Made by a program: the position numbers and the translations under genes. 64,000 bases of DNA from Clostridia bacterium (GTDB lineage: Bacteria; Bacillota; Clostridia; Oscillospirales; Acutalibacteraceae), in assembly GCA_017467405.1 (NCBI GenBank), contig JAFTSH010000001.1, forward strand, positions 727,542 to 791,541, given 5' to 3'. Under the pieces are notes generated by a model. It saw only the letters and a list, made by a program, of their open reading frames with translations, searched no databases and was not told the origin of the DNA. Below, in pieces: positions 34,743-45,378 of the stretch (position 1 is its first letter; each line of letters begins with the position of its first letter).

Positions 34743-34771
34743 TTTACAATCAGACCAAAATGTAGTAATAT
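34743..34771 (+). promoter_or_regulatory. Possible promoter of the pyrH operon
   Basis: TTTACA (34743-34748), 17-bp spacer, TAATAT (34766-34771). A dyad ACTATAAATTATAGT lies just downstream at about 34780-34794, of unknown meaning. Confidence 0.4.
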
Positions 34772-34818
34772 TATATGGACTATAAATTATAGTACTATTT
34801 GACGAAAGAGGAATTTTA

Positions 34819-35538
34819 ATGGACAGCTTTTCTAAGAAGCCTGCCTATAAGCGTGTGCTTCTCAAGCTCAGCGGCGAGGCGCTTGCCGGAACACAGAAAT
34901 CCGGTCTTGATTTTGACATAGTTTTAGAGGTTTGCAAAAGTATTAAAAAGTGTGTTGACTCTGGGGTTGAGGTCGGCATCGTTGTCGGCGGAGGTAACTT
35001 CTGGAGAGGACGCAGCAGCGGAAAGATGGACAGAACGCGTGCTGACCATATGGGAATGCTTGCAACGGTCATCAATGCGTTGGCTATTGAAGATGCTCTT
35101 CAGCAGCTTGGTGTTGATTGCAGAGCACAGACTGCCATTGCTATGCACGAAATAGCCGAGCCTTATATCCGCAACAAGGCCGTTTCTCACCTTAACAAGG
35201 GTAGGGTAGTCGTTTTTGGCTGCGGTACCGGAAGTCCATTCTTCTCAACGGATACCGGTGCAGCTCTTCGCGCCGTTGAGATTGAGGCTGACGTTATCCT
35301 TAAAGCGACCAACGTCGACGGTGTGTATGACAGCGACCCGAAGAAAAATCCAGATGCCAAAAAATACGACGAGATTTCTCACAACGAGGTTCTTGCTAAA
35401 GGACTTGGCGTTATGGATTCTACCGCTGCTTCGCTTTGCAGAGATAACAAGATGTCCATACTCGTGTTCAGTCTCGAGAATCCCGACAATATTTACAGAG
35501 CCGTTATGGGTGAAAACATCGGCACTGTTGTTAAATAA
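34819..35538 (+). CDS. pyrH: UMP kinase
   Basis: A 239-aa hexameric UMP kinase that makes [45 protein letters not shown] and [21 protein letters not shown] are the expected family blocks. It heads the run pyrH-frr-uppS-cdsA-dxr-rseP-ispG-polC, a standard Firmicutes order. Confidence 0.97.
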   Translation: MDSFSKKPAYKRVLLKLSGEALAGTQKSGLDFDIVLEVCKSIKKCVDSGVEVGIVVGGGNFWRGRSSGKMDRTRADHMGMLATVINALAIEDALQQLGVDCRAQTAIAMHEIAEPYIRNKAVSHLNKGRVVVFGCGTGSPFFSTDTGAALRAVEIEADVILKATNVDGVYDSDPKKNPDAKKYDEISHNEVLAKGLGVMDSTAASLCRDNKMSILVFSLENPDNIYRAVMGENIGTVVK

Positions 35539-35560
35539 TAATTTTTAAGGAGATGTAGTC

Positions 35561-36115
35561 ATGAAAGAACTTATTAAAAACACCGAACAGAAAATGGAAA
35601 AGACGGTTTCTGTCCTTAAATCCGATTATGCTTCTGTCAGAGCAGGAAGAGCCAATCCCATGGTTCTCGATAAGATACTTGTAGATTATTACGGAGTTCC
35701 CACGGCTATAAATCAGATGGCGGTTGTTTCCGTTCCCGAGGCAAGACTTCTTCAGATTCAGCCCTACGACGCTACTTCTCTTAAGGCTATTGAAAAAGCA
35801 ATCCAGTCTTCCGATCTCGGAATTAACCCCCAGAACGACGGACGTGTAATACGCCTTACCTTCCCGCAGCTTACCGAAGAGCGCCGTAAAGAGCTCAGCA
35901 AGGACGTTTCCAAGATGGCTGAGAATTCCAAGGTTGCCGTTCGTTCCGTCAGACGTGACGCAATGGAGAAGCTCAAAGCGATGAAGAAGAATTCAGAGAT
36001 CACCGAGGACGATCAGAAGAAGGGCGAGGATGAGATTCAGAAGCTCACCGACAGGTTCTGCAAGGTGATCGACTCGGTTGCCGACGAGAAGACTAAAGAG
36101 ATCCTTTCTATCTGA
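35561..36115 (+). CDS. frr: Ribosome recycling factor
   Basis: A 184-aa protein of exact family length. VRAGRANPMVLDKILVDYYGVPTAINQMA is the RRF signature and the C-terminal EIQKLTDRFCKVIDSVADEKTKEILSI completes the three-helix bundle. With EF-G it splits the post-termination ribosome. GGAG SD site, 22 bp after pyrH. Confidence 0.97.
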   Translation: MKELIKNTEQKMEKTVSVLKSDYASVRAGRANPMVLDKILVDYYGVPTAINQMAVVSVPEARLLQIQPYDATSLKAIEKAIQSSDLGINPQNDGRVIRLTFPQLTEERRKELSKDVSKMAENSKVAVRSVRRDAMEKLKAMKKNSEITEDDQKKGEDEIQKLTDRFCKVIDSVADEKTKEILSI

Positions 36116-36121
36116 GTCGGT

Positions 36122-36829
36122 ATGTCTGCTTCTGTCAGCGGCGCAATGCCGCGCCACATAGGAATTATAATGGACGGCAACGGACGCTGGGCAAAAAGGC
36201 GTCTGTTGCCCCGTAAAGCCGGTCATTCCGCAGGATCGCGAAAGTTTCAGGACATAGCAAGATATTGTAACAAAATAGGTATCGAGTGCCTCACGGTGTA
36301 CGCTTTTTCCACCGAGAATTGGTCGCGTCCCAAGGAGGAAGTCGATGCTTTGATGGGCATTTTTCGCGACTATTTGAAGGATGCTAAGAATTTTGTTGAT
36401 GAAAACATAAAGGTCAGGTTTATAGGAGACCGAAGCGTTTTGGAAGAGGATCTTCAGGCTTTGATGAAGGATGCCGAGGATGCTTCCGCCGAGGCGACGG
36501 GGCTTATGCTGAATATAGCAATAAATTACGGTGGTCACGACGAGATAGTTACAGCCGTAAACAAGGTTTTGGAGTCTGATAAAGACATCGGAAGAATTAC
36601 GTCTGCTGATATTGAAAGAAATCTGTATACCTCTGATCAGCCTCCTGTAGATCTTATAATCAGACCGAGCGGAGAGTGCAGACTCTCCAATTTCCTCGTG
36701 TGGCAATCAGCGTACGCCGAGCTTTGGTTTTCTGATGTTCTTTGGCCTGATTTCAGTACAGAGGACCTTGATAGAGCCATTAGTGATTTCGGGCGACGTC
36801 AAAGAAGATTTGGAGGAGTAAAAGAGTGA
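36122..36829 (+). CDS. uppS: Undecaprenyl diphosphate synthase
   Basis: A 235-aa cis-prenyltransferase that makes the C55 lipid carrier for cell-wall synthesis. IIMDGNGRWAKRR holds the catalytic Asp; YAFSTENWSRP and DLIIRPSGECRLSNFLVWQSAYAEL are the substrate-binding blocks (family usually RTSGE/RxSN, here RPSGE). It follows frr by 6 bp and overlaps cdsA by 4 bp. Confidence 0.96.
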   Translation: MSASVSGAMPRHIGIIMDGNGRWAKRRLLPRKAGHSAGSRKFQDIARYCNKIGIECLTVYAFSTENWSRPKEEVDALMGIFRDYLKDAKNFVDENIKVRFIGDRSVLEEDLQALMKDAEDASAEATGLMLNIAINYGGHDEIVTAVNKVLESDKDIGRITSADIERNLYTSDQPPVDLIIRPSGECRLSNFLVWQSAYAELWFSDVLWPDFSTEDLDRAISDFGRRQRRFGGVKE

Positions 36830-37686
36830 AGACTAGAATAATCAGCGGAGCAGTAGGGGTAATCGTCCTTGCTGCGGTGATATATTTCAGAAATATTCCG
36901 TACCTGTTGAACATCGTTTTGGCCTTGCTTTCCGCAATTGCGGCACATGAGCTTTTTGCTGCTAAGGGCCTTGCTTCCAATAAACCCTTAAGCGTGCTGG
37001 GTACTGTTGCCGCGGCTTTACCTCTGTTTTTGTCCTCTTCTTTCTTGGCCAAATGGGGGCTTTTGATGTTGTTTGTCTACGTTCTGCTACTGTTCCTTGT
37101 TATGATGAAGTACAAGGATTCGTTGCAGCTCGGAGACATCGCTTTCGCCTTTGCTTCCTCTCTGCTTCTTCCTACGGCGTTTTATTGTCTCATCGGAATC
37201 AATAATTTCAAAGAAACGCTTGACGGTGTTACCGACGGCGACGTTCTTTTCTTCATAATTCTTGCGGTTTGCGGAGCGTGGATTGCAGACACAGGCGCTT
37301 ATTTTACAGGTATGCTTCTCGGAAAACACAAGCTTGCTCCCGTTATAAGTCCCAAAAAGACCATTGAAGGTTTTGTCGGCGGCATAGTTTTCAATATGCT
37401 TGTTTTTGCGCTTGCCGGTTTTATCTATACCAGAATCGATTCGGGCGTTGCCGTTAACTATCTGTTCCTCCTGGTGTTGGGAGCGTTGTCTGCGGTAATA
37501 GGTTGTATTGGCGATCTTTCCGCCTCCGTTATCAAGCGCAAGGCCGGAATTAAAGATTACGGAAAAATTATGCCGGGTCACGGCGGTGTAATGGACAGGT
37601 TCGACAGCTTTTTGATGGTCGTGCCTATGACGTACATCGTCATCAACAGCTTCTGGTCGGTTTGGCCTCTCATAATAAGAGGATAG
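36826..37686 (+). CDS. cdsA: Phosphatidate cytidylyltransferase
   Basis: A 286-aa membrane enzyme with about eight helices that makes CDP-diacylglycerol from CTP and phosphatidate. SPKKTIEGFVGGIVFN and IKRKAGIKDYGKIMPGHGGVMDRFDSFL form the signature. The start is GTG at 36826, overlapping the uppS stop (GTGA). Confidence 0.96.
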   Translation: MKTRIISGAVGVIVLAAVIYFRNIPYLLNIVLALLSAIAAHELFAAKGLASNKPLSVLGTVAAALPLFLSSSFLAKWGLLMLFVYVLLLFLVMMKYKDSLQLGDIAFAFASSLLLPTAFYCLIGINNFKETLDGVTDGDVLFFIILAVCGAWIADTGAYFTGMLLGKHKLAPVISPKKTIEGFVGGIVFNMLVFALAGFIYTRIDSGVAVNYLFLLVLGALSAVIGCIGDLSASVIKRKAGIKDYGKIMPGHGGVMDRFDSFLMVVPMTYIVINSFWSVWPLIIRG

Positions 37687-37688
37687 GA

Positions 37689-38846
37689 TTGAATATATTG
37701 AACAAGACGATTACCGTTCTCGGCTCAACGGGTTCAGTCGGTACACAGACTCTCGAGGTTGCCGAACACCTTGGGCTTCGCGTTGCGGCACTTGCGGCCG
37801 GAAAGAACGTCTCGCTCGTTGAGGAACAGATAAGGAAATTCAGACCTGACGTTGTTGCAATGTCGGACAAATCCGCTGCAGAGGATCTTAAGATCAGAGT
37901 AGCCGATCTTCCGGTGCATGTAACGTCGGGACAGGAGGCTGTCTGTGATGTTGCTGCGTATCATAAGTCAGACGTCGTTCTTAATTCGGTGACCGGTCTT
38001 GCTGGCCTTTTGCCTACTCTAAGTGCAATTGAGGCCGGTAAAAACATCGCAATCGCAAACAAGGAGCCGCTTGTTGCCGCCGGAAATATCGTTATGTCGG
38101 CCGCTTCGTCTAAAGGTGTAAGCGTATATCCCGTTGACAGTGAGCATTCAGCGATTTTTCAGTGTATTCGTGCCGCTTCACATAAAGAGGTTTCCAAGAT
38201 AATACTTACTGCATCAGGCGGACCTTTTTTCGGAAAGGATAAAGAATATCTTTCTTCGGTTACAAAAGAAGAAGCGCTTTGCCATCCAACCTGGAATATG
38301 GGTAAAAAAATTACGGTTGATTGCGCGACCCTTATGAACAAGGGGCTCGAAATAATCGAGGCGATGCATTTGTTCGGTGTATCGGCCGATAATATAGAAG
38401 TGGTAATTCATCGTGAGAGTGTTATTCACTCTCTGGTCGAATTTTGCGATAACGGAGTACTTGCGCAGCTTGGCGTGCCGAGCATGAAGCTTCCCATTCA
38501 ATATGCACTTACTTATCCCGACAGGGTTGTATCAGACGAGAGAAAGCTTTCGCTTACCGATTACGGCTCACTTTCGTTTTATAAACCGGATTATGATACT
38601 TTTATGTGTCTTGCTGCTTGTCGCGAAGCGGCGCGCAGGGGAGGAGTTGCACCTGCCGTTGTCAACGGTGTAAACGAAGTTGCGGTTGCACTTTTCCTTG
38701 AGGACCTAATAAGTTTTGCCGAAATCGGCGAATGTGTTTTCGAGTCTTTGAACGGAATTCCCGCGGTTGACAATCCCTCCCTCGAAGACGTGTTGGATGC
38801 TGACAGAGAAGCAAGGATCAAAACAGCCGAAAAATACAAAGGGTGA
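37689..38846 (+). CDS. dxr: 1-deoxy-D-xylulose 5-phosphate reductoisomerase
   Basis: A 385-aa NADPH enzyme of the MEP isoprenoid pathway. GSTGSVGTQTLEV binds NADPH, VDSEHSAIFQC carries metal ligands, ASGGPFFGK and HPTWNMGKKITVDCATLMNKGLEIIEA are active-site loops. I chose TTG at 37689, with GAGGA upstream and 2 bp from the cdsA stop; the N terminus then fits the family. Confidence 0.96.
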   Translation: MNILNKTITVLGSTGSVGTQTLEVAEHLGLRVAALAAGKNVSLVEEQIRKFRPDVVAMSDKSAAEDLKIRVADLPVHVTSGQEAVCDVAAYHKSDVVLNSVTGLAGLLPTLSAIEAGKNIAIANKEPLVAAGNIVMSAASSKGVSVYPVDSEHSAIFQCIRAASHKEVSKIILTASGGPFFGKDKEYLSSVTKEEALCHPTWNMGKKITVDCATLMNKGLEIIEAMHLFGVSADNIEVVIHRESVIHSLVEFCDNGVLAQLGVPSMKLPIQYALTYPDRVVSDERKLSLTDYGSLSFYKPDYDTFMCLAACREAARRGGVAPAVVNGVNEVAVALFLEDLISFAEIGECVFESLNGIPAVDNPSLEDVLDADREARIKTAEKYKG

Positions 38847-38850
38847 TTTT

Positions 38851-39954
38851 TTGCAACAGCTATTATTATCTATCAAAGCTTTGACTGCGTCAGAGATTTG
38901 GGGCAACGTTTGGCCCTATCTGCTGGCGCTGCTCCTTTTTGCTTTGCTTGTGTCCATACATGAATTCGGTCACTTTTTCGTCGCGAAGCTTTGCGGGATA
39001 AAGGTTAATGAATTCGCTCTCGGCTTCGGCCCAAAACTGTTCAGCTTCGGTAAAAAGGAAACCAAATATTCACTCAGGCTTATACCTTTCGGTGGATTTT
39101 GCGCAATGGAAGGTGAAGACGAAGAAAGTACGGATGGCAGAGCATACTGCAATAAACCCGTTTATAAGCGAATTGCCGTCTGTGCAGCAGGCGCAATAAA
39201 TAATCTTATCTTAGGATTTTTGCTTTTTGTGTTGCTTCTTTGTCTTTCGGGTGCCTTTGGAACAACCGTTGTTGCTAACTTTAACGAGGGTGCTACAAGC
39301 TGTCTTGAAGGCGGTCTTCAAGCCGAAGACAAAATTAAAGAAATTGACGGTCGCAAAATTTTTTGCCACCGCGATATTTCCTATATGCTCATTAACTCTG
39401 AGGACACTGTGGTCGATATAACCGTCGAACGTGACGGTAAAGAAATCGAACTTAAGAACGTTTCTTTCCCTTCACAGGAAATTGAGGGAAAAAGATATAT
39501 CAGTCTTGATTTCAAGGTTTACGGTGTTAAGGTCAGTTGGGGAAACGCCTTGCAGGTTATCAAGGTAGCTGCTCTCGAGACCTTTTCGGCCGCACGACTT
39601 GTGTGGATGACGCTTATTGACATGATCGGTGGAAGATACGGCCTGAACGAAATGATGGGCCCCGTCGGTACGATCAGTGCCGTAGGTGAAGCCGCAAAGG
39701 CTAATCTTTCTTCGCTCGTCTATATGATGGCGATCATAACGGTAAACCTCGGAGTCTTCAATCTGATTCCGTTCCCCGCACTTGACGGCGGACGTATACT
39801 TTTGCTTGCGGTAGAAGGGGTTACAAGGAAGAAGATCCCTGAAAAATACGAATCGTGGATACACGCAGCCGGTCTTATGCTGCTGCTGTTGCTGATGCTC
39901 GTGGTGGGCGCAAACGATATCAAGAGACTGATAACCGGCAGGTGGAACTTATGA
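38851..39954 (+). CDS. rseP: Site-2 intramembrane zinc protease RseP/RasP
   Basis: A 367-aa membrane protease. HEFGH (about residues 34-38) is the zinc motif, NLIPFPALDGGRIL the second conserved active-site segment near the C terminus, and a PDZ domain (EGGLQAEDKIKEIDGRKI) lies between. It cleaves membrane anti-sigma factors or signal peptide remnants. The start is TTG at 38851 with AAAGGGTGA upstream; an N-terminal helix precedes the catalytic one. Confidence 0.95.
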   Translation: MQQLLLSIKALTASEIWGNVWPYLLALLLFALLVSIHEFGHFFVAKLCGIKVNEFALGFGPKLFSFGKKETKYSLRLIPFGGFCAMEGEDEESTDGRAYCNKPVYKRIAVCAAGAINNLILGFLLFVLLLCLSGAFGTTVVANFNEGATSCLEGGLQAEDKIKEIDGRKIFCHRDISYMLINSEDTVVDITVERDGKEIELKNVSFPSQEIEGKRYISLDFKVYGVKVSWGNALQVIKVAALETFSAARLVWMTLIDMIGGRYGLNEMMGPVGTISAVGEAAKANLSSLVYMMAIITVNLGVFNLIPFPALDGGRILLLAVEGVTRKKIPEKYESWIHAAGLMLLLLLMLVVGANDIKRLITGRWNL

Positions 39955-41033
39955 GAGATTCACGCAGAATACAAATGGGAAATCTCTTTATCGGCGGCGG
40001 AGAGCCGATTGCAGTTCAATCTATGCTCAGCGTTCGTGCAGACGACATCGAGGGTAACGTTTTACAAGCAAAAAGACTTGTTGACGCAGGGTGTGATATA
40101 ATCAGAGTTGCCGTGCCGAAAAAAGAGAACGCCGTGCTCGTTTCTGCCCTTAGAATGGCCGTGAATTGCCCTATAGTTGCAGATATACATTTTGACAGCA
40201 AAATTGCCCTTGAAGCGATTGCGGCCGGTGCGGACAAAATACGCATAAATCCCGGCAACATCGGTTCTCCGGAACGCATCAAAGAGGTTGCCGATGCTTG
40301 CCGACTTAAGGGTATACCCATACGCGTAGGTGTTAATTCCGGCTCGGTAGAAAAAGAACTGCTTGCCAAATACGGTGGGCCTACCGCAATGGCGCTTGCG
40401 GAAAGTGCAGTGAATAATGCAAAAATTCTCGAAAAATTCGATTTTGAAGATATAGTTATTTCGATAAAATCATCGGACGTCAGAACTATGTACGATTCGT
40501 GTATGCTTGTATCCGATATGTGCGATTATCCGTTGCATCTCGGTGTAACCGAAGCCGGAACCGAAAGAATGGGAATGATAAGCTCCGCCGCCGGAACAGG
40601 AGGACTTTTGCTTGCCGGAATAGGTGACACGATACGCGTTTCCCTGACAGACGACCCCGTGAAGGAGGTCTATGCGGCAAGAGATATACTCGCGGCAATC
40701 GGTCTTGACGCTTCGCGTCCGAAGCTTGTTTCTTGCCCCACCTGCGGACGCACGCAAATTGACCTTATTCCTATTGCAAGAGAGGTAGAGGAACGCCTCA
40801 GAAGCATCCGAATCCCTATTAAGGTTGCCGTTATGGGATGTGCCGTTAACGGTCCTGGAGAAGCGAAAGAGGCTGACGTCGGTGTTGCGGGCGGAAACGG
40901 CGAGGGCCTTATATTCAGAAAAGGCGAAATCGTCCGCAAGGTTTCTGAAGACAGAATAATTGATGAATTGTTTGCTGAAATTGACAGTATAGTTAAAAAT
41001 TTTGAACGGAACGGTAAAAATGGGTTGCAGTGA
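39951..41033 (+). CDS. ispG: 4-hydroxy-3-methylbut-2-en-1-yl diphosphate synthase
   Basis: A 360-aa 4Fe-4S enzyme of the MEP pathway. PIAVQSML opens the TIM barrel; the C-terminal cluster ligands lie in CPTCGRTQID and VMGCAVNGPGEA. The ATG overlaps the rseP stop (ATGA). dxr and ispG in one run show that the MEP route is used. Confidence 0.96.
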   Translation: MRDSRRIQMGNLFIGGGEPIAVQSMLSVRADDIEGNVLQAKRLVDAGCDIIRVAVPKKENAVLVSALRMAVNCPIVADIHFDSKIALEAIAAGADKIRINPGNIGSPERIKEVADACRLKGIPIRVGVNSGSVEKELLAKYGGPTAMALAESAVNNAKILEKFDFEDIVISIKSSDVRTMYDSCMLVSDMCDYPLHLGVTEAGTERMGMISSAAGTGGLLLAGIGDTIRVSLTDDPVKEVYAARDILAAIGLDASRPKLVSCPTCGRTQIDLIPIAREVEERLRSIRIPIKVAVMGCAVNGPGEAKEADVGVAGGNGEGLIFRKGEIVRKVSEDRIIDELFAEIDSIVKNFERNGKNGLQ

Positions 41034-44000
41034 TTTTTTAGAGCTGTTTGGTGAATACATAATAGACAAAAGTGCGATAAAGGCATTTAAAGCGTCGGAG
41101 ATAACCGGGATGGTGTGCGTTGAATCAAAACGCGAGGTCACCGTCTCTGTGCTTTCGCGTTCGCTTATTGAGTGCCGTGACGTCGAAAAAGCGCAGGAAT
41201 CGATTGCAGATTCTGCCGGACTTAACGGTTTCAGAATTGAAGTCAGATATAAAGATATTCCCATAGACGGAGAAGCCGTTAATAACGAAATACGGTGGAT
41301 ATGCAGTACGAACAGGATAATAGAAGGATATATTTCCGATGCAGATGTTTCGGTTCAGGGCAAAAAAATAGTTATTAATCTGAAAAACGGCGGTTTATCT
41401 TTGCTTACGGGAATTGATGTTTCAGGTAAGCTTTCAACCGCGATGAACGAAAAATTCGGAGAAGAGGGCTTTGTCGTTGAGTTTGCAGGGAAGACCGAGA
41501 CCGACGAGCAGGAAATCGTTCATACGCTCGAAACTCCTGCTGTAGAGGCCAAGCCTGTAAAATCCGTTGCACAGACTTTTGACGTTACCGTTCCTCCTGA
41601 GGACGGTCTGCCTGTATATCTTTCAACCGCTAAGATTATTTTTGGTAACCGTATAAACGCTAAGCCGTTACCCCTGAAGGACGTTCTGCCGGATATGGGA
41701 AGTGTAACGGTCTGGGGCAAAATATTTGGGCTTAACGTGACCGAGACCCGTGATAAGCGTTCTGTAAGAGTTTCTTACAATATTACCGACCGCACGGGAT
41801 CGTATATGATCAGCCATCGCCCTATTGATAAAAACAGCGGTGATTACAAAAAGGTTGATGAATTAAAAAACGGTCTTAACATTATTGTTCAGGGTAGGAT
41901 CGACTATAACGAGTTTCTCCACGATAACGTAATCATACCTTATTCAATATCTTCCGTGCTCGGATATAAGAGGACGGATAAGTCTGACGTGAAGCGTGTT
42001 GAACTTCATATGCACACCAAAATGTCTTCGATGGACGGCGTAAATACCGCATCGGAGCTTATCAAGCGTGCGTCTGAATTCGGACATAAAGCCGTGGCGA
42101 TAACAGACCACGGTGTAGTCCAGGCTTATCCCGAAATGATGAATACCTATGAGAGTCTCAAGGGCAAGCCTGAAGAGATAAAGGTTATCTACGGCGTAGA
42201 GGCATACGTGGTAAACGACAACGTTGACGCCGCAAGTGATAACGCTGTCGGCGGCTTTGAGCAGGAGTTTGTTGTCTTTGACGTCGAAACAACCGGATTG
42301 AGCGCGGCAAATGACAGACTTACCGAAATAGGTGCGTGCGTTCTCAGAAACGGTGAGGTATGTGAAAAATTCAACACCTTCGTAAATCCCGGTTTTTCGA
42401 TCCCGCCTTCAATATCACAGCTTACCGGTATAACGGACGATATGGTGGCCGATGCTCCCCGAGAAGAAGAGGCGGTTCGTAATTTCCTTGATTTTGCGCA
42501 GGGAAGATGTCTCGTTGCACATAATGCAACCTTTGATATTTCTTTTATAAAGGCCGCCTGCCGCAGAAATTCAATGGTTTTTGACAATCCTTTTGTGGAT
42601 TCGCTTCCGATCTGCAGATCGCTTCTTCCGACACTTAAAAAGCATAAGCTTGACGTCGTTGCCAAGGCTCTCGGTCTCAGAAGTTTTGAACATCACAGAG
42701 CCTATGACGATGCAGCCATTCTGGCCGAAATTTTTGCAAGGCTGCTTAATATGGTTACTGCAAGCAGCGGCTGTACCGAGCTTTCGGCGATCAATTCCTC
42801 TTTGGCAGGTGCCGACGTAAGAAAATTGCCTTCGAACCATTTTATCATTCTGGTCAGAAACATGACCGGACTTAAAAATCTGTACAAATTGGTTTCGTTG
42901 TCGCATCTTAATTATTTTTACCGTCATCCTATAATACCGAAGAGCGAGCTTGTAAAGTATCGCGAGGGACTGATATTCGGAAGTGCCTGCGAGGCAGGTG
43001 AACTGTTTAAGGCCGTCGTATCGGGCAGGGAAGACGATGAGCTTTGTGATATAGCCTCGTTTTATGATTATCTCGAGATCCAGCCTCTTGGGAATAATGC
43101 CTTTATGCTGCGTAACGGTACGGCGAAGACCGAAGACGATCTGAAGGAATATAACCGTACCATCATACGTATCGGTGAACAGCTCGGACTTCCCGTCGTT
43201 GCAACGGGAGACGTTCATTTTATGGATAAAGAGGACGAGTGTTACCGACGCGTGCTTATGACTGCACAGGATTTCTCGGATGCGGATCAACAGGCACCGC
43301 TGTATTTGAGGACAACCGAAGAAATGCTTGCTGAGTTTGATTATCTCGGCGAAGAAAAAGCTTTCGAGGTCGTCGTCAAAAACACGAATCTTATTGCTGA
43401 TATGATAGATGATGACATCCGTCCTATACCGGTCGGAAACTTCCCGCCGACGATCGAGGGTTCGGATGATATTCTTGCGGATTCGTGCTGGAAACGCGCG
43501 AAAGAGGTGTACGGCGATCCGTTGCCCGAAATAGTTCGCGCACGACTTGACCGTGAGCTGAATTCGATCATCAAAAACGGATATTCAATAATGTACGTAA
43601 CCGCTCAGAAGGTTGTTAAGTTCTCTGAGGATAACGGATTTCTCGTAGGAAGCCGAGGATCCGTTGGCTCATCGTTTGCCGCAACGATGGCGGGTATTTC
43701 GGAGGTTAATCCGCTTCATCCGCATTACGTGTGTCCCAAGTGCTGCCACAGTGAATTTATAATGAGCGGTGTTGGATCCGGGTTTGATCTTCCGCCTAAA
43801 GATTGTCCGCATTGCGGTACCCCGATGAATCGTGACGGCCATAATATTCCCTTTGAAACCTTCCTCGGTTTTGACGGAGATAAGGTTCCCGATATTGACC
43901 TTAACTTCTCGGGTGAGGTTCAGACGAGGGTGCATAAATATACCGAAGAGCTTTTCGGTCCGACAAACGTGTTTAAGGCAGGTACGATTTCAACCGTAGC

Positions 44001-45321
44001 GGAAAAAACCGCTTTCGGTTACGTTCTTAAGTACATAGAGAAATCGGGTACCGTGCTTAACCGTGCAGAAAAAGAAAGACTTGCCCTCGGATGTACCGAT
44101 GTCAAGAGAACTACCGGACAGCACCCCGGAGGAATGGTCGTTGTTCCTGCTGACAAAGAGGTATATGACTTTTGTCCCGTTCAGCATCCCGCTGACAAGA
44201 GCGATTCAGACGTCATTACCACCCACTTCGATTTCCATTCTATCCACGACACGATCCTTAAGCTTGATCTGCTCGGACACGACGTTCCGACGATCTATCA
44301 TTATCTTGAGGCGTTTACCGGAATTCCCGTCATGGACGTTTCGATGTCCGACGAAAAGGTAATGAGTCTCTTTAATTCTCCCGAGGCGCTAGGAGTTACG
44401 CCGGATGATATAGGCAGCGAGACGGGTACGTTGTCCCTTCCTGAGCTTGGTACGCCCTTTGTCCGTCAGATGCTTATAGAGTCCGACCCGAAGACCTTTA
44501 CCGACCTTTTACAGATATCCGGTCTTTCACACGGTACCGACGTTTGGATTGGAAACGCACAGGATCTCATTAAAAACAAGACCTGTACTATCTCGGAGGT
44601 TATCGGAACGCGTGACAGCATCATGACTTATCTCCTTGACAAGGGATTGCAACCTAAATCTGCGTTCAAGATAATGGAGATCGTTCGTAAGGGCAAGGCC
44701 ACCAAATTGCTTACCGAGGACCATATCAACGAGATGAAGACCTGCGGTGTTCCGCAGTGGTATATCGATTCCTGCATGAAGATCAAGTATATGTTCCCCA
44801 AGGCACACGCTGCCGCATATATGATCTCTGCTTTACGTCTCGGTTGGTACAAGGTGTACAGGCCCACTGAGTATTATGCAGCGTACTTCTCTGCGCGCGG
44901 AGAGGATTTCGATGCTAAGACGGCTCTTGCGGGCCTTCAGGCTGTAAAAGCCAAAATGAAGGATATCGAACGCAAGGGAAAAGAGGCTACCGCCAAGGAG
45001 CAGGCAACCTTTAACGTTTTGCAGATCATAAACGAGATGCTTGCAAGAGGGGTAAAGCTTCTTCCCGTTGATCTTTACAAATCTGCGGCGAGAATGTACA
45101 ACGTCGAAGACGGTAAAATAAGATTGCCGCTCAACTCACTTGCGGGCGTTGGCGATACCGCCGCAATAGCTCTCGAAGACGCTGCGTCCAAGGGAAGATT
45201 TTTCTCTTGGGAGGATATTCAGGACAGAGCAGGGGTTTCCAAGACGGTTCTTGAGGCACTCGATGAGGTTCACGCTCTTGAGGGGATACCCAAGGCGATG
45301 CAGATGAGTTTTTTCGGCTAA
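41020..45321 (+). CDS. polC: DNA polymerase III alpha subunit, PolC type
   Basis: A 1433-aa replicative polymerase. In order: N-terminal and OB domains (residues 1-320), a PHP domain split around the exonuclease (VELHMHTKMSSMDGVN near 326), a DnaQ-like 3'-5' exonuclease (FDVETTGL near 417, HNATFDISF, HRAYDDA), zinc-binding CPKC/CPHCGTP near 905-935, and the palm with PDIDLNFSGE near 957. FPKAHAAAYMISALRLGWYKVYRP is a late conserved block. PolC is specific to low-GC Gram-positives. I chose ATG at 41020, overlapping ispG by 14 bp; TTG at 41002 is less likely. Confidence 0.97.
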   Translation: MGCSDFLELFGEYIIDKSAIKAFKASEITGMVCVESKREVTVSVLSRSLIECRDVEKAQESIADSAGLNGFRIEVRYKDIPIDGEAVNNEIRWICSTNRIIEGYISDADVSVQGKKIVINLKNGGLSLLTGIDVSGKLSTAMNEKFGEEGFVVEFAGKTETDEQEIVHTLETPAVEAKPVKSVAQTFDVTVPPEDGLPVYLSTAKIIFGNRINAKPLPLKDVLPDMGSVTVWGKIFGLNVTETRDKRSVRVSYNITDRTGSYMISHRPIDKNSGDYKKVDELKNGLNIIVQGRIDYNEFLHDNVIIPYSISSVLGYKRTDKSDVKRVELHMHTKMSSMDGVNTASELIKRASEFGHKAVAITDHGVVQAYPEMMNTYESLKGKPEEIKVIYGVEAYVVNDNVDAASDNAVGGFEQEFVVFDVETTGLSAANDRLTEIGACVLRNGEVCEKFNTFVNPGFSIPPSISQLTGITDDMVADAPREEEAVRNFLDFAQGRCLVAHNATFDISFIKAACRRNSMVFDNPFVDSLPICRSLLPTLKKHKLDVVAKALGLRSFEHHRAYDDAAILAEIFARLLNMVTASSGCTELSAINSSLAGADVRKLPSNHFIILVRNMTGLKNLYKLVSLSHLNYFYRHPIIPKSELVKYREGLIFGSACEAGELFKAVVSGREDDELCDIASFYDYLEIQPLGNNAFMLRNGTAKTEDDLKEYNRTIIRIGEQLGLPVVATGDVHFMDKEDECYRRVLMTAQDFSDADQQAPLYLRTTEEMLAEFDYLGEEKAFEVVVKNTNLIADMIDDDIRPIPVGNFPPTIEGSDDILADSCWKRAKEVYGDPLPEIVRARLDRELNSIIKNGYSIMYVTAQKVVKFSEDNGFLVGSRGSVGSSFAATMAGISEVNPLHPHYVCPKCCHSEFIMSGVGSGFDLPPKDCPHCGTPMNRDGHNIPFETFLGFDGDKVPDIDLNFSGEVQTRVHKYTEELFGPTNVFKAGTISTVAEKTAFGYVLKYIEKSGTVLNRAEKERLALGCTDVKRTTGQHPGGMVVVPADKEVYDFCPVQHPADKSDSDVITTHFDFHSIHDTILKLDLLGHDVPTIYHYLEAFTGIPVMDVSMSDEKVMSLFNSPEALGVTPDDIGSETGTLSLPELGTPFVRQMLIESDPKTFTDLLQISGLSHGTDVWIGNAQDLIKNKTCTISEVIGTRDSIMTYLLDKGLQPKSAFKIMEIVRKGKATKLLTEDHINEMKTCGVPQWYIDSCMKIKYMFPKAHAAAYMISALRLGWYKVYRPTEYYAAYFSARGEDFDAKTALAGLQAVKAKMKDIERKGKEATAKEQATFNVLQIINEMLARGVKLLPVDLYKSAARMYNVEDGKIRLPLNSLAGVGDTAAIALEDAASKGRFFSWEDIQDRAGVSKTVLEALDEVHALEGIPKAMQMSFFG

Positions 45322-45349
45322 AAAATGAAAATATTGAGTTAAATCATGG

Positions 45350-45378
45350 TTGACAAACTGTTATTGCTGTGATATAAT
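45350..45378 (+). promoter_or_regulatory. Consensus SigA promoter of rplU operon
   Basis: TTGACA (45350-45355) and TATAAT (45373-45378), 17-bp spacer. Confidence 0.88.
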